From NCBI GenBank assembly GCA_046331625.1, contig JAXLQL010000028.1:30262-94261 (forward strand): a stretch of 64,000 nucleotides of DNA, in the 5' to 3' direction. Below, piece after piece: positions 44,120 through 54,500 of the stretch. Below the pieces are notes generated by a model, which worked only from the letters and a program-made list of their open reading frames with translations, was not told the DNA's origin and did not search any database. The stretch's first letter is position 1; the number at the start of each line of letters is the position of its first letter. The DNA comes from JAXLQL01 sp046331625 (lineage in GTDB: Bacteria; Acidobacteriota; Terriglobia; Bryobacterales; Bryobacteraceae). Both the position numbers and the translations under genes were made by a program.

Positions 44120-45212
44120 AAGAGAGCGCCTCGAGCGCGTCTTGGCGCACGGCTTTGAGGCCGGGGTAGATGGTTCCGAGCAAGGCACTGCCGACTGCGA
44201 GGATGGACGTGTAGGGCCACCATCGTGGCACGATCACCTGCGTCAAGACCGGACCTGCATATGTGTTCACCAGCCACTGGGTGCCGTAGGTCATCATGAT
44301 GCCGAGCACGGCGCCCACCATCGCTAGCAGTGCGGTCTCGCGCATCAAAATTCCCAGCACGTATCCGGGAGATGCTCCCAGCGCCTTGAGGATTCCGATT
44401 TCGCGCGTCCGTTCGAGCACGGCGGTGTACATCGACAGGAAGACGACCAGCGTTCCCACCACCATTCCGAGCGTGATCACCACGGCGATGAAAGGCTTCA
44501 GTGCGGGAATGTTGTCGACCGAGAAGAGCGAGACCCACTCATCGAGCGAGACCACGGGATAGCCTTGCAGAAGCGGATTCGCCTTGAAAGCTGCCACTAC
44601 CTGTTCCGTGTTGGCCGGATCATCGAGCTTGATGAAGACCTGCGAGATCTTGTCGGGCGTGCCAGCCAAGTCCTGGACGGTCTTCAGCGGGAGGACGATT
44701 CGCGAAAGCTTGCCCTGCTCGAAGACGCCGGCCACGCGCCACTCCCGGTCCCAGAGTTTGAACTTGGATCCGGTCTTGAGGCTCTTCGATCGTGCGTAGC
44801 GCTCGTCGATATTGATGTCGGCGTCACCGGAGAACGGGCCGCCTGACAGGAATTTGAAGCCGCCGCTCATGCGGCTGAACTGGTCAAATTCGATGCCGCT
44901 GGCGTTCTCCATGGGGCCGGCGCCGTGGCTGATGCTGCCGGTGGCGATGACGACGTGGGGTTGTTTGGCGAAGAATTCGACGAGTTTCTCCGGCATGGAG
45001 CCGTTCGAGAAGCTGATGATCGAAGTGCCGGGAGGCTTGATCATGATGTCGGCGCCAATGCCTTTGGCGCGGCGCTCGGCGTCTTCGAGCATCCCCATGC
45101 TGACGCCGACCAGAGTGAGGATCATGGTCACTTCAATGGCGATTGCGAGCACGCTCAGGAGGGTGCGGACGGGGCGATGCTTCAGATTTTCGACGACGAG
45201 CTTGTTGATCAA
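44112..45212 (-). CDS. FtsX-like ABC permease (MacB/LolC type)
   Basis: 366 residues with an N-terminal helix (about 17-40, VRTLLSVLAIAIEVTMILTL), a periplasmic MacB_PCD-like domain (about 45-235) and three C-terminal helices (about 245-270, 295-320, 335-355). The cytoplasmic turn ERTREIGILKALGASPGYVL near residue 275 is the FtsX-family coupling region. It starts 10 bases after the histidine kinase stop, so kinase, permease and ATPase probably share one mRNA. Exporters of this type move lipoproteins, antibiotics or peptides, or transmit force. No adaptor (MacA) gene is next to it. Confidence 0.88.
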   Translation of the reverse strand: MINKLVVENLKHRPVRTLLSVLAIAIEVTMILTLVGVSMGMLEDAERRAKGIGADIMIKPPGTSIISFSNGSMPEKLVEFFAKQPHVVIATGSISHGAGPMENASGIEFDQFSRMSGGFKFLSGGPFSGDADINIDERYARSKSLKTGSKFKLWDREWRVAGVFEQGKLSRIVLPLKTVQDLAGTPDKISQVFIKLDDPANTEQVVAAFKANPLLQGYPVVSLDEWVSLFSVDNIPALKPFIAVVITLGMVVGTLVVFLSMYTAVLERTREIGILKALGASPGYVLGILMRETALLAMVGAVLGIMMTYGTQWLVNTYAGPVLTQVIVPRWWPYTSILAVGSALLGTIYPGLKAVRQDALEALSYD

Positions 45213-45222
45213 ACGGAATCCT

Positions 45223-47052
45223 TCATTGTAGCGAAGGCGTTGTCAGAGAGTCGGCTGGCGGGGCAGTCGGGGGGGAGGCGGTCACAACCGGACCGGCGCT
45301 CTCGTCTGGGGCGTGGTCGTCAATCACGGCGTAGAGTTCCTCTGCCTTGAAAGGTTTGGCGAGATAGCCATCCATGCCCGCGGCCAGACATCGCTCACGG
45401 TCACCGTCGATGACGTTGGCGGTGACTCCGACGATGGGAGTGTGACCGCCGGATCGCTTTTCGAGTTCGCGTATGCGCGCCGTGGCTTCGTAGCCATCCA
45501 TGCCGGGCATCTGGATATCCATGAGGACCAGATCGAACGCGCCCGTCTGCCAGCGGTCAATGGCCTCGAAGCCGTTCGAGGCGATTTCCACCGAGTGGCG
45601 CTCTTTTTCGAGAAGGCGCAGTGCGAGGCGCTGGTTGACCGGATTGTCTTCGGCGAGAAGCACGCTGAGGCCAGGCCGGCGCGGCGAACCGGGTTCGGCC
45701 GGAACTCGCCGGGTGGACGGCTTGGGATGCAGCGGCAATTCAAAGGTCAGACTGAAACTGAACGTGCTGCCGGCTCCTGGCTCGCTCACCAGGAGGATAC
45801 GGCCGCCCATGAGTTCCGTCAGGCGGCGGCAGATGGCGAGGCCGAGCCCCGTACCGCCGTACTTACGAGTGGTGGCGCCATCGGCCTGGGCGAACGAATC
45901 GAACACGAGCGATTGCTTCTCGAGCGGGATGCCGATCCCGGTGTCGCGGACGGAGAAGCGGACCGAAGCCGAGTGCGGCGAGCTTTCCAGGGCCTGCAGT
46001 TGGACCGTCACCGATCCGGTCGGCGTGAACTTGATCGCGTTTCCGATGAGGTTGTTGAGAATCTGCCGCAGCCGTGTGGGATCTCCCATCACCTGGACCG
46101 GCACGGCGCCAATGGTCTCGAACTCGAGCGCCAGCCCCTTGCGCGAGGCCGTGGACGCGAATCCCTTGATGGTGGAAAGCACCAGCGCCGAGGGATCCAA
46201 GGCGATGTTTTCCAGGCTCAGCTTGCCTGCCTCGGACTTCGAAAAGTCGAGCACGTCGTTGAGAAGAGAAAGCAGTGACTCCGCCGAAACCCTGGCGGTA
46301 TCCACGAGGTCGCGCTGGTCAGGGTTCATTTCGCTTTCGAGGCTGGCTGCGAGCATTCCGAGCACGCCATGCATCGGAGTGCGGATTTCGTGACTGATGT
46401 TGGCGAGGAATTCGCTCTTGAGCCGGCTCGCGGCTTCGGCCGCTTCTTTCGCCTGCGCCAAGTCCACCGCGCGCCGCCAATCGGACCAGTAACCGTTGTG
46501 AAGCGTCTTGGCTTGCCCGAGCACGTAGGCGAGAAACAGCGTGCCCATGATCGCGGTAGTGTAGGTTTCCCGCACTCCGATGGCGATGCACGTGACAATG
46601 ATCGGCAGCCAAATCAGGCTCAAGTACGCATAGGAAAGCCTGACGTGCGGGGCCAGTGCCGTCAATCCTCCCGTGGAGATTCCCACCGCGATGATGATGA
46701 GCAACGTCGTGGCCCAGCGCTCCACACCGAAGTGCGCGCAGCTTGACGCCACCATCACGCCCCAGCAAGACGCCGTGACCGCAATGGCCAACACGTATGC
46801 GCGGCGCCAGTATTTGCCTGCCGATCCATTGCGCCAACGCAGGATCAGCCAGAGACGCCAGACGGTGAAAGCGACGATGACAAAGGAGAGACCAACTGCC
46901 ATCCACGGCAACTGTTGCCAGTACGGTGTAGCCACGGCTACCATGAACACCCCGGCCAAGTGTGCCCAGCCCCCTTGTAGGCCGCGCCGGGCCAAGTCTC
47001 CGTTGGCTTGGAGAGTGGGGTTCGCTTCTACTGTGCCTGGAGCTACTGCCAT
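45223..47052 (-). CDS. Hybrid sensor histidine kinase with C-terminal receiver
   Basis: 609 residues. Six or so membrane helices occupy about residues 28-180, with little periplasmic sequence, so the stimulus is probably sensed in the membrane. HisKA follows with the phospho-acceptor H221 in FLANISHEIRTPMHGVLGML. The ATPase domain (about 330-445) has N-box NLIGNAIKFTPTG, G1 DTGIGIP and G2 GGTGLGLAI. A receiver domain (about 465-585) contains VLLAEDNPVNQRL and the phospho-Asp in VLMDIQMPGMDGYEA, then the Lys in LAKPF. No DNA-binding output is present, so a phosphorelay partner must exist elsewhere. It is the first gene of a likely operon with the ABC permease and ATPase. Confidence 0.92.
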   Translation of the reverse strand: MAVAPGTVEANPTLQANGDLARRGLQGGWAHLAGVFMVAVATPYWQQLPWMAVGLSFVIVAFTVWRLWLILRWRNGSAGKYWRRAYVLAIAVTASCWGVMVASSCAHFGVERWATTLLIIIAVGISTGGLTALAPHVRLSYAYLSLIWLPIIVTCIAIGVRETYTTAIMGTLFLAYVLGQAKTLHNGYWSDWRRAVDLAQAKEAAEAASRLKSEFLANISHEIRTPMHGVLGMLAASLESEMNPDQRDLVDTARVSAESLLSLLNDVLDFSKSEAGKLSLENIALDPSALVLSTIKGFASTASRKGLALEFETIGAVPVQVMGDPTRLRQILNNLIGNAIKFTPTGSVTVQLQALESSPHSASVRFSVRDTGIGIPLEKQSLVFDSFAQADGATTRKYGGTGLGLAICRRLTELMGGRILLVSEPGAGSTFSFSLTFELPLHPKPSTRRVPAEPGSPRRPGLSVLLAEDNPVNQRLALRLLEKERHSVEIASNGFEAIDRWQTGAFDLVLMDIQMPGMDGYEATARIRELEKRSGGHTPIVGVTANVIDGDRERCLAAGMDGYLAKPFKAEELYAVIDDHAPDESAGPVVTASPPTAPPADSLTTPSLQ

Positions 47053-47290
47053 CGGGATGCAGGGCTGTCCTCGTTAGCCTTATCGGTTCTGGACGGGTCG
47101 AGCTCTCGAAGAAAGCGGTTACCCGACTATTGTAGGTCTCCGCGAGGCGCAGACTGTCCATACCGGGCGAAACCCTAGCTTCCGCTCTGTGTTTGGTTGA
47201 TGTATGATCGTCGGGGTCGCAGAATTGGCTGTTCAGGAGAAATCGGGGTCTGACAGCCGGAAACAGGAGAGAAGGCCGTTAGACCTTCTG

Positions 47291-47614
47291 ATGATGTCGA
47301 GCTCCAACAAGATGTTGATCATTTTCATGGACGAGCGGGACGTATGGGCGGGGATGCCGCTCTACGAGGAGGTCCTGCAACGCCTCAAGGATCATGAGGT
47401 GGCCGGAGCAACGGTTCTGCCCGGGTTGTCGGGATACGGAGATCAGCTTCCGCTTTACAGGGGACCGTCTCGGCCTGTGGCGGTGTTGTCAGTGGATTCC
47501 GAGGCCAAGTTCCGAGAAGTAATGCCCGACCTCGAACCGATCCTGGGTGAGCGGTTCATGGTACTGACGGACGCCGAGTTGGTGGGATCTCTTTCTGGCG
47601 CTCCGGTGATGTAG
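47291..47614 (+). CDS. DUF190 family (PII-like fold) protein
   Basis: About 107 residues from ATG 47291; an alternative ATG is at 47294, and a longer in-frame start exists at 47204. The sequence KMLIIFMDERDVWAGMPLYE and GATVLPGLSGYGDQLPLYRG matches DUF190, a small PII-like family that forms ferredoxin-fold trimers. It is often found near fluoride or other ion channels and carbon-metabolism genes. Here it stands 38 bases before the DUF1501 gene without such a partner. The ligand is unknown. Confidence 0.78.
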   Translation: MMSSSNKMLIIFMDERDVWAGMPLYEEVLQRLKDHEVAGATVLPGLSGYGDQLPLYRGPSRPVAVLSVDSEAKFREVMPDLEPILGERFMVLTDAELVGSLSGAPVM

Positions 47615-47652
47615 TTCCCGCGCGGGGCGGTCAGCCGGAGTAAGCTGTAGTC

Positions 47653-49056
47653 ATGCAGGCGATGACACGGCGCAATCTTCTGCGCACCATGGGCTCCGGC
47701 TTCGGGATGCTGGGCTTGGCTTCGCAACTGAGCCCGGGTTTGGCGACAGCTGCGTCCACAGCGGGACCGTCGCCACTGATGCCGAAGGAGCCTCACTTCC
47801 CCGGCAAGGCCAAGCGCGTCATTTATCTGTTCCTGAACGGTGGGCCGTCGCAGGTAGACACCTTCGATCCCAAGCCGATGCTCACCAAGTTCCACGGCAC
47901 CAAAGCGCCGGCTGGGAACCTCAAAACCGAGCGGCGCACGGGCACTCTGCTCAAGTCGCCATTCGAGTTTCGCCGATTGGGCCAGAGCGGCGTCGAACTC
48001 AGCGAGATCTTCCCGAAGCTCGGCGAGCATGCCGACGATCTGTGCGTGATCCGCTCGATGTACACCGAGCGGCCCAATCACGAGCCATCACTGTTGATGC
48101 TCAACTGCGGCCACGTGCTGCCCGGACATCCGTCAATGGGCTCGTGGCTCACCTACGGGCTCGGAACTTTCAACCAAAACCTTCCGGGATTCGTGGTGCT
48201 GTGTCCTGGGTTGCCGGTGATCGGTCCGCAATTGTGGACCTCGGCTTACCTGCCGAGCATCCACCAAGGCACGCACCTTCCAAATAACGAGAAGGAGCCG
48301 GAGAAGCTGATTCAGCATCTGCGGAACCAACATCTCGACTCGGCCGAGCAGCGCAAGCAACTCGATCTGATCGCCGCGCTCAACCGGATCCATCTCGAGC
48401 GTGAAGGTCCCGATGCGCAATTGGAGGGCCGCATCCAATCGATGGAAGTGGCGTTCCGAATGCAGACCGAGGCCATGGATGCGCTCGATATTTCGAAGGA
48501 ACCGCAGAAGGTCCGCGAGCGATATGGCGAGGGTGACTTCGCGCGCGGCTGCCTGATCGCGCGACGGTTGGTGGAGCGTGGCGTCCGCATGGTGCAGGTC
48601 TACTACGGCAACGGACAGCCGTGGGACAACCACGACGACATCCTGATTCATCGCAAGCTGGCGCAGACTTCGGATGCGGCGATGGGCGCGCTGCTCAGTG
48701 ACCTGAAAGCTTCGGGGCTGTTGGATGAAACGATCGTCATCATTGGCGGCGAGTTCGGGCGCACCCCATCGGTGGAAGTGAGCGGTCTCGTGAAGGTGCA
48801 GAACGGGCGTGATCATAACAACCACGGCTTCTCGCTAGTGGTGGCGGGCGGCGGGTTCAAGCGGGGGATTGCCTACGGGTCAACGGACGAGTTCGGGTTC
48901 AAGGCGGTGGAAAAGCGCGTGCACCCCCACGATCTGCACGCCACGATGCTGCACGCCATGGGCATGGAACATACCAAGCTCACCTACCGTTACAGCGGTC
49001 GCGATTTCCGGCTGACTGATGTGGCCGGGAACGTAGTGCATGAGTTGCTCGCCTGA
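47653..49056 (+). CDS. DUF1501 secreted protein, Tat-exported
   Basis: 467 residues. MTRRNLLRTMGSGFGMLGLA is a twin-arginine signal starting at residue 4. The body carries DUF1501 hallmarks: VIYLFLNGGPSQVDTFDPKP, RSMYTERPNHEPSLLMLNCG, ARRLVERGVRMVQVYYG, WDNHDDI, and VIIGGEFGRTPSVE, the last being a sulfatase/phosphatase-like metal-binding element. Relatives usually sit beside a DUF1549/DUF1553 cytochrome. No such partner lies next to it here, although the DUF1592/DUF1552 pair is 21 kb away. The reaction is unknown. Confidence 0.9.
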   Translation: MQAMTRRNLLRTMGSGFGMLGLASQLSPGLATAASTAGPSPLMPKEPHFPGKAKRVIYLFLNGGPSQVDTFDPKPMLTKFHGTKAPAGNLKTERRTGTLLKSPFEFRRLGQSGVELSEIFPKLGEHADDLCVIRSMYTERPNHEPSLLMLNCGHVLPGHPSMGSWLTYGLGTFNQNLPGFVVLCPGLPVIGPQLWTSAYLPSIHQGTHLPNNEKEPEKLIQHLRNQHLDSAEQRKQLDLIAALNRIHLEREGPDAQLEGRIQSMEVAFRMQTEAMDALDISKEPQKVRERYGEGDFARGCLIARRLVERGVRMVQVYYGNGQPWDNHDDILIHRKLAQTSDAAMGALLSDLKASGLLDETIVIIGGEFGRTPSVEVSGLVKVQNGRDHNNHGFSLVVAGGGFKRGIAYGSTDEFGFKAVEKRVHPHDLHATMLHAMGMEHTKLTYRYSGRDFRLTDVAGNVVHELLA

Positions 49057-49206
49057 GGCCGGGGCGGGCGAATCTCCCAACGGCTGCGCCAACAAACCCG
49101 GGTCTGCAACCGGAGAGGCCTCAATTGCGTCGAATCGAGTGAAGCAGATGCGAATTACAGAATCGACGGGTTGATGCCGATGAGTCAGGCAAGCAAAGGA
49201 GAGGCC

Positions 49207-49824
49207 ATGCATACGCTAGGCGATCGCAACTTCGTGGAGATCCCCGGGACGGAAACCCTGGAATTGCCACCGCTGCTGGTGAATGATGCAGCGCCGGTGC
49301 GGCGGCTGGACCGTGTGATGGATCTCGCCGCCAAGGTCATCGACAAAGAGGACCTGGTTCCTGCTCACCTGCTGGATACGGTGGCCGCCGAGACAGAAGT
49401 GGAACGGCGCAAGATGGACATGGCGATCAACCTCGCCGATACCTATCTTTCGCTGCGGCGGCACTGGAAATGGGGCGACGGAATCCTCGAATGGATCCGG
49501 CAATGCGAGATCACGTTCGAGGCGAAGCCGCAGTTCCGCACGCTGCTGCGCCCTGATGTGTGGCCGCACGCGGGCCGGTCGAGCTTCGTGACGCTGCTCG
49601 GGGACAAGGCCGTCGAGACCGATGGCGTCAACATCGAGAAGGCCGTGGGGCTGCGGTTGACGTTCCGCCACCTGCCTCCGCTCAGCGATTTCAGTGACCA
49701 GTTCCTGTTCTATTTGAACGGGAGGTTGGCGGAGACGGCGTATGGGGCATGGTCGGGGATGAGCCCTGCGCCGGTGTCGGCGTTGCCGCCGGAGCGGTTC
49801 CACGTGCAAGTGGTCGCGATGTAA
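49207..49824 (+). CDS. Hypothetical protein
   Basis: 205 residues from ATG 49207, chosen because AAGGAGAGG lies just upstream; a TTG or ATG at 49171-49180 would extend it without a ribosome site. The sequence is well formed and probably cytoplasmic (RLDRVMDLAAKVIDKEDLVP, NLADTYLSLRRHWKWGDGIL). No membrane segment, signal or known motif is seen. It is followed by the repeat-filled gap at 49.8-50.3 kb. I do not recognise it. Confidence 0.6.
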   Translation: MHTLGDRNFVEIPGTETLELPPLLVNDAAPVRRLDRVMDLAAKVIDKEDLVPAHLLDTVAAETEVERRKMDMAINLADTYLSLRRHWKWGDGILEWIRQCEITFEAKPQFRTLLRPDVWPHAGRSSFVTLLGDKAVETDGVNIEKAVGLRLTFRHLPPLSDFSDQFLFYLNGRLAETAYGAWSGMSPAPVSALPPERFHVQVVAM

Positions 49825-49840
49825 GGCTGAGCCACATGCA

Positions 49841-50262
49841 GGGACTGAAGTTCCGCGCGGGCAGAAGCCTGCTCCGCATCGCGGCAGAGCCGCAATCCCA
49901 GAAGCACAGGTGCCCGTGTCCGCAGCGGGACTCAAGTCCCGTGCAGGCTTGAGCCTGCCCCACAGGCGGGCTGCAATCTTCGCGATCGGCGAAGAACCCG
50001 AAGCATAGACATCGTTGGGGAGCCCAGAAGCGGAGGTGCCCGTGTCCGAAGCGGGACTCAAGTCCCGCGCTGGCTTAAAGCCCGCCCTACACGGAGGCGG
50101 GCTGCAATCTTCGCGATCGGCGAAGAACCCGAAGCATAGACATCGCGGCGGAGCCGCAATCCCAGAAGCACAGGTGCCCGTGTCCGCAGCGGGACTCAAG
50201 TCCCGTGCAGGCTTAAAGCCCGCCCTACACGGAGGCGGGCTGCAATCTTCGCCGCCGGCGAA
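49841..50262. repeat. Three tandem copies of the composite intergenic repeat
   Basis: The palindromic core GCGGGACTCAAGTCCCG occurs at about 49925, 50051 and 50189, giving periods of 126 and 138 bases. Each is preceded by a GGTGCCCGTGTCCG-like stretch and followed by GGCTTAAAGCCCGCCCTACA or a variant. Between the cores is GGCGGGCTGCAATCTTCGCG with GGCGAAGAACCCGAAGCATA. A degenerate extra copy lies at 49841-49875. This fills the whole gap before the methyltransferase gene; no ORF is credible. Confidence 0.85.
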
Positions 50263-50297
50263 GAAGGACTACAAGTACTCTAGGTGAGGAGTGTGCG

Positions 50298-50984
50298 ATG
50301 ACAAGCAATCCGTGGCTCGATGTTCCGCTCGAAGACTATGAAGGGCACATGCGCGCTCCCGGCGTGGAGCAGTTGGACGCGCTTGCGGACCTGTTCGGAG
50401 AAGCGCTGGCGTTTTGCCGTCCGGAGTCAGTGGCGATTCTCGGGGTGGCGGGAGGGAACGGACTCGATCGCATCGATACGGGCGTGACCAAGCGCATTGT
50501 GGGCGTGGACATTCATCCGGAGTACTTGGCTGCAGTGCGCACACGCTATCCGGAGTTGCCGCTTACGCTGGTGTGTTGCGATCTCGACAGGGGCGCGATC
50601 GAGGAGGCTCCGGCTGCCATGGTGCATGCGGCGCTGATCTTCGAGCACGCGGGAATCGAGGGTTGTCTCGAGAGCGCGGTACGGATGGTGGCAGCCGGCG
50701 GGTTCCTGGTGGTGGTGCTGCAATTGCCGAGCGCTACCGCGGCAGGCGTTGCGGCCACGAGGTTCGAAACGATTCAGGCGCTGGGGTCGCGCTTTCGGTT
50801 GGTGGACAAGGATGAATTCGCCGGGCTGGTCTCGGGATCAGGGCTCACGATGGTGGAGCAACGCCAGCGGTCTCTACCTTCGGGGAAGGCGTTCTGGCTG
50901 GGAGTCTTTCGCAAAACGGCCGCGGGTCAAGCCTCCGCAACCGCGCCATGCGACACCGGAGACCGGCCGCGCCGGAGCCCATAG
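50298..50984 (+). CDS. Class I SAM-dependent methyltransferase-like protein
   Basis: 228 residues. Motif I reads VAILGVAGGNGLDRIDTGVT, with GVDIHPEYLAAVRTRYP as the acidic post-I strand and LTLVCCDLD as motif II. The later sequence follows the usual Rossmann methyltransferase order. No substrate domain is recognisable. It begins just after the repeat cluster, with GTGAGGAGTG as its ribosome site. The last 20 codons overlap the 3' end of the convergent HTH gene by about 58 bases. Confidence 0.78.
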   Translation: MTSNPWLDVPLEDYEGHMRAPGVEQLDALADLFGEALAFCRPESVAILGVAGGNGLDRIDTGVTKRIVGVDIHPEYLAAVRTRYPELPLTLVCCDLDRGAIEEAPAAMVHAALIFEHAGIEGCLESAVRMVAAGGFLVVVLQLPSATAAGVAATRFETIQALGSRFRLVDKDEFAGLVSGSGLTMVEQRQRSLPSGKAFWLGVFRKTAAGQASATAPCDTGDRPRRSP

Positions 50985-51316
50985 GCGAGCACATCTTCGC
51001 GATAGACACGCCGCTGATTTCCGACGCGATGGTGCGGCATGGCTCCGTGTTCGAGCAGCTTCACGAAATGCGGCCGCGACATGCCGAGCAGGTCCGCAGC
51101 TTCTTGCGTGGTCATCACCGGCTCCTCGTGGCGGACCTTCGGCTCATGGCCGCTGGCGAGCATGGCAACCGCTTCGCGCATCAGCGCGAACACTTCGCTG
51201 GGAAGGTCATGACGGTCGCCATTCGGGCCGAGGAGGATCGGGCATCCGGCATCGAGAAACGCCTTCAGGCTCTGGAATCGATCCATTTCTACTGGCGTCT
51301 CGGACGGAACTGACAT
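50927..51316 (-). CDS. Excisionase/MerR-type helix-turn-helix protein, antitoxin-like
   Basis: From ATG 51316 the protein has 129 residues. Its second half contains the HTH segment MTTQEAADLLGMSRPHFVKL and LEHGAMPHHRVGNQRRVYRE, with the arginine-rich wing of excisionase-like domains. Such proteins are often paired with a downstream PIN-domain toxin, but the region downstream is occupied by the end of the methyltransferase gene, and no toxin ORF is present. It may be an orphan antitoxin or a regulator. Confidence 0.7.
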   Translation of the reverse strand: MSVPSETPVEMDRFQSLKAFLDAGCPILLGPNGDRHDLPSEVFALMREAVAMLASGHEPKVRHEEPVMTTQEAADLLGMSRPHFVKLLEHGAMPHHRVGNQRRVYREDVLAYGLRRGRSPVSHGAVAEA

Positions 51317-51538
51317 AACGGGACAGGCTAACACGGCGTGGACGGAGGTGCAATCTTCTCTCAGCCAGGATCGCGCCGGCATTGTCTTCGCGCGATAATG
51401 GAAAAAATCTTCCGCGGGGTCTCGAGCGGACAGCCGGTTTGGTCCGGTTTCAGCCTTCGAGGGGCACCGTTACAGATAAGGAATGGTTGCGCGGTCCGGA
51501 CGTTCGCGTTTCGGGCGGCTGATTCGAAGGGGTGTACT

Positions 51539-54500
51539 ATGTCTCGTTTTCTTTCCTGCTTGTTCGTGACCGCCTTGCTGGTACCGGGGCAAACGATTAC
51601 GTCGCGCATTCGCGGCGTGGTGAGCGATCCTTCCGGCGCCGTGGTGCCCGGAGCGGAGGTCTCGGTGCTGCACGAGTCGACCGGGCTGAAGCGATCCGTA
51701 GCTTCGTCGGCGGCGGGTCAATTTGCGCTGGAAGCGATGCCCCTCGGCAAGTACACCTTGACAGTGACGATGCAGGGATTCAAGAAGTTCTCGAGCACCG
51801 GCAACGAATTGCAGGTGGGCGAACCGCTGACTCTGGATGTTCGGCTCGAGACCGGCTCGATCACCGAGCAGGTGACGGTATCGGAATCGAGCTCTCAGGT
51901 CCAGACCGCCGAGGCTTCGCTCGGCAACGTCATCGACACCAAGCCCATCGAAGATCTGCCTTTGAACGGACGCAATCCGCTGCACCTGATGGCGCTGCAG
52001 CCCGGAGTTTCGGGACATGCGTCGCAGGCCACTTCGGCGTCAGGCACGGTGGTCTTTTCCGTCAACGGCGACCGGGGGCGCGGCATCTACACGACGCTCG
52101 ACGGCGTAGACGTGAGCGATCCCGTGATTCCCCGAGGCGAACTGTCTCAGGTGCTGATCAATCCCGATTCGGTGAGCGAATATCGCGTCATCACGTCAGT
52201 GCCGAAGGCGGAGTATGGGCGCAACTCGGGCGCGCAGGTGCAAGTGGTGACTCGAAGCGGAACCAACCAGTTCCACGGCGCGGCATTCGCGTATAACCGC
52301 AACACGGCGTTCAACGCGAATGACTGGTTCAACAACCGGTCCGGGTTGGGGCGCGAGGTTCTGATCCGCAACCAGTACGGCGCCAGTCTCGGCGGACCCA
52401 TCAAGCGCGACCGGCTGTTTTTCTTCTTCAATTGGCAGGGTCAGCGGATGAGCCAGAGCTTGTCGCAAACCCGCACCGTGCTGACGCCGGAAGCCCGGCA
52501 GGGAATTTTCCGTTACATGGTGGGAGCGGCAAACTCGGGGAGCCTGGTGGGGCCCACCGGGACTCCGCTGGCGCCTGCTTGCGGCACGGTGACCAGCAAC
52601 TGCTATCGCACGGTGAACCTGGTGCAAGCAGATCCGCTGAAGCGCGGTCTCGACAAGCTGATGCAGTCGCAAATCGCGCTGACCAACCTGCCCAACGATT
52701 TCTCCGGCGGAGACGGGTTCAATACGGCGACGTTCCGGTTCAACGCGGCGGCGTCGGCGCCGATGGATACATACACCGGCAAGGTGGACTACCGGATCAA
52801 TTCCAATCATCAATCGTTCCTGCGGTGGAACGAGGGTCACAGCGACTTGCTAGGCGACTATATCAACACGGGATTGCCGCGCTACCCGGCGAATCCCGCC
52901 GGATACCCTGGCCGCACGCGCGAGTCAGACAATCGCGGCTTCTCAGGGGGGCTGACGTCGGTGTTGGGCAACTCGAAAGTGAACGAGTTCAACCTTGGTT
53001 ACACGAAGAACAGTCTTCTGTTCCTGGATCCGACGCATCCGAAATTCGAGATCGTGTCCAACGTTCAAAGCGACCCTTTCATTTTCTGGGGAGGAACTGG
53101 AAGAACGCCGCTCAACTGGCAGGCGGTGGACAATTTCTCTTTCACGAAGAACAACCACACTTTCAAGACCGGGGCAAACATTCGCTGGTATTCGATCGAC
53201 CAGTTCCGGCGCGCGACCAACTTCTATCCGCGGCTCACGTTTGCCACCACGAACGCTCCCGTCTTCCTCGATTCGTCGGTGAGCACGGCCGGCATCAATT
53301 CCAACGATCTGGCTCGCCTGAACAGCCTGTTCAATGACCTCATGGGCGTGGTGGGCACAGTGCAGAAGGTGTTCTATTCGGACGGAAGGAAGTTCTCTTC
53401 TCCCGATCAGGAACTCAACTTCCTGCAACGCGCGCGCGAGTACAACTTCTACTTTCAAGACGACTGGCGCGTCTCGAAGAAGCTGACCCTCAACCTGGGA
53501 CTGCGCTACGAATTCAACGGCGTTCCGGAAGATCTTTCGGGAATGCAAGTAGTGAACGACCGGCCGCTGAACAGCCCGTCGGCGGATGTTGCGCTGGTCC
53601 CTGCCGGACCGGGTACGGGCCGCAAGTGGTATGGCTCGGACAAAAACAATTTCGCTCCTACTGCCGGGTTCGCATGGACCCCGTTCGGGGACAAGACCGT
53701 GATCCGCGGCGGATACCGGACCGCGTTCAACCGGCTGGTGAACTGGGCGCTCAACGTGGTGGAGCAGAATCAGCCGGGGACTACGCGCACGCAGATCCTG
53801 CGGCCGAATTCGTCGGCCACGGCAGCGAATCCGGCATCGGTTCGGGCAAGCGATGCCGCCGTACAGACACTGGTTGGACAACTCGCAACAGGAGTGGTGG
53901 GCACGGAGGTCCAACGCGTGGTGGCGCCTGACCGCAGCTCGAGTCCGCTGCTGTTCGATCCGAACTTGAACACGCCGTTCGTGCATCAGTGGAATATCAG
54001 CATTCAACGCGAAGTGACGCGCGGAACGATTCTCGAACTTGCCTATGTCGGCAACAAAGGGACGCACATGTTCCGCATGCTGAACGCCAACCAGGCGAAA
54101 GTGACGCCGGAGTTTCTGGCGAGCTTCAATGCGGCGAAGGCGGGGGGCAGGTCCGGTCCGGTGGGTGCGCTGTTGAACACGTATGGCGCCGCGGTCCCTT
54201 CGTCTATCACGACGAACCTGGCGAACAACGACGTGGGCGGATTCATCACGGCGGTGGATACAGGCACGTTCAACGGGGTGACCGGCGGGCGGCTGGTAGC
54301 GGCGGGTTTGCCGCAGAGTTACTTCCGCAACCCGCAGTTTGCCATTGCCGGCATCGGCTGTTCCTGCACGGACAACAGCTACAACGCGCTGCAGATCTCG
54401 CTGAACCGGCGTTTCGCGCAAGGGCTGATGTTCGTGGCGAACTACACCTGGGCGAAGAGTATCGACGACATCAGCGACGATACGAACGGCGCGGGGACCA

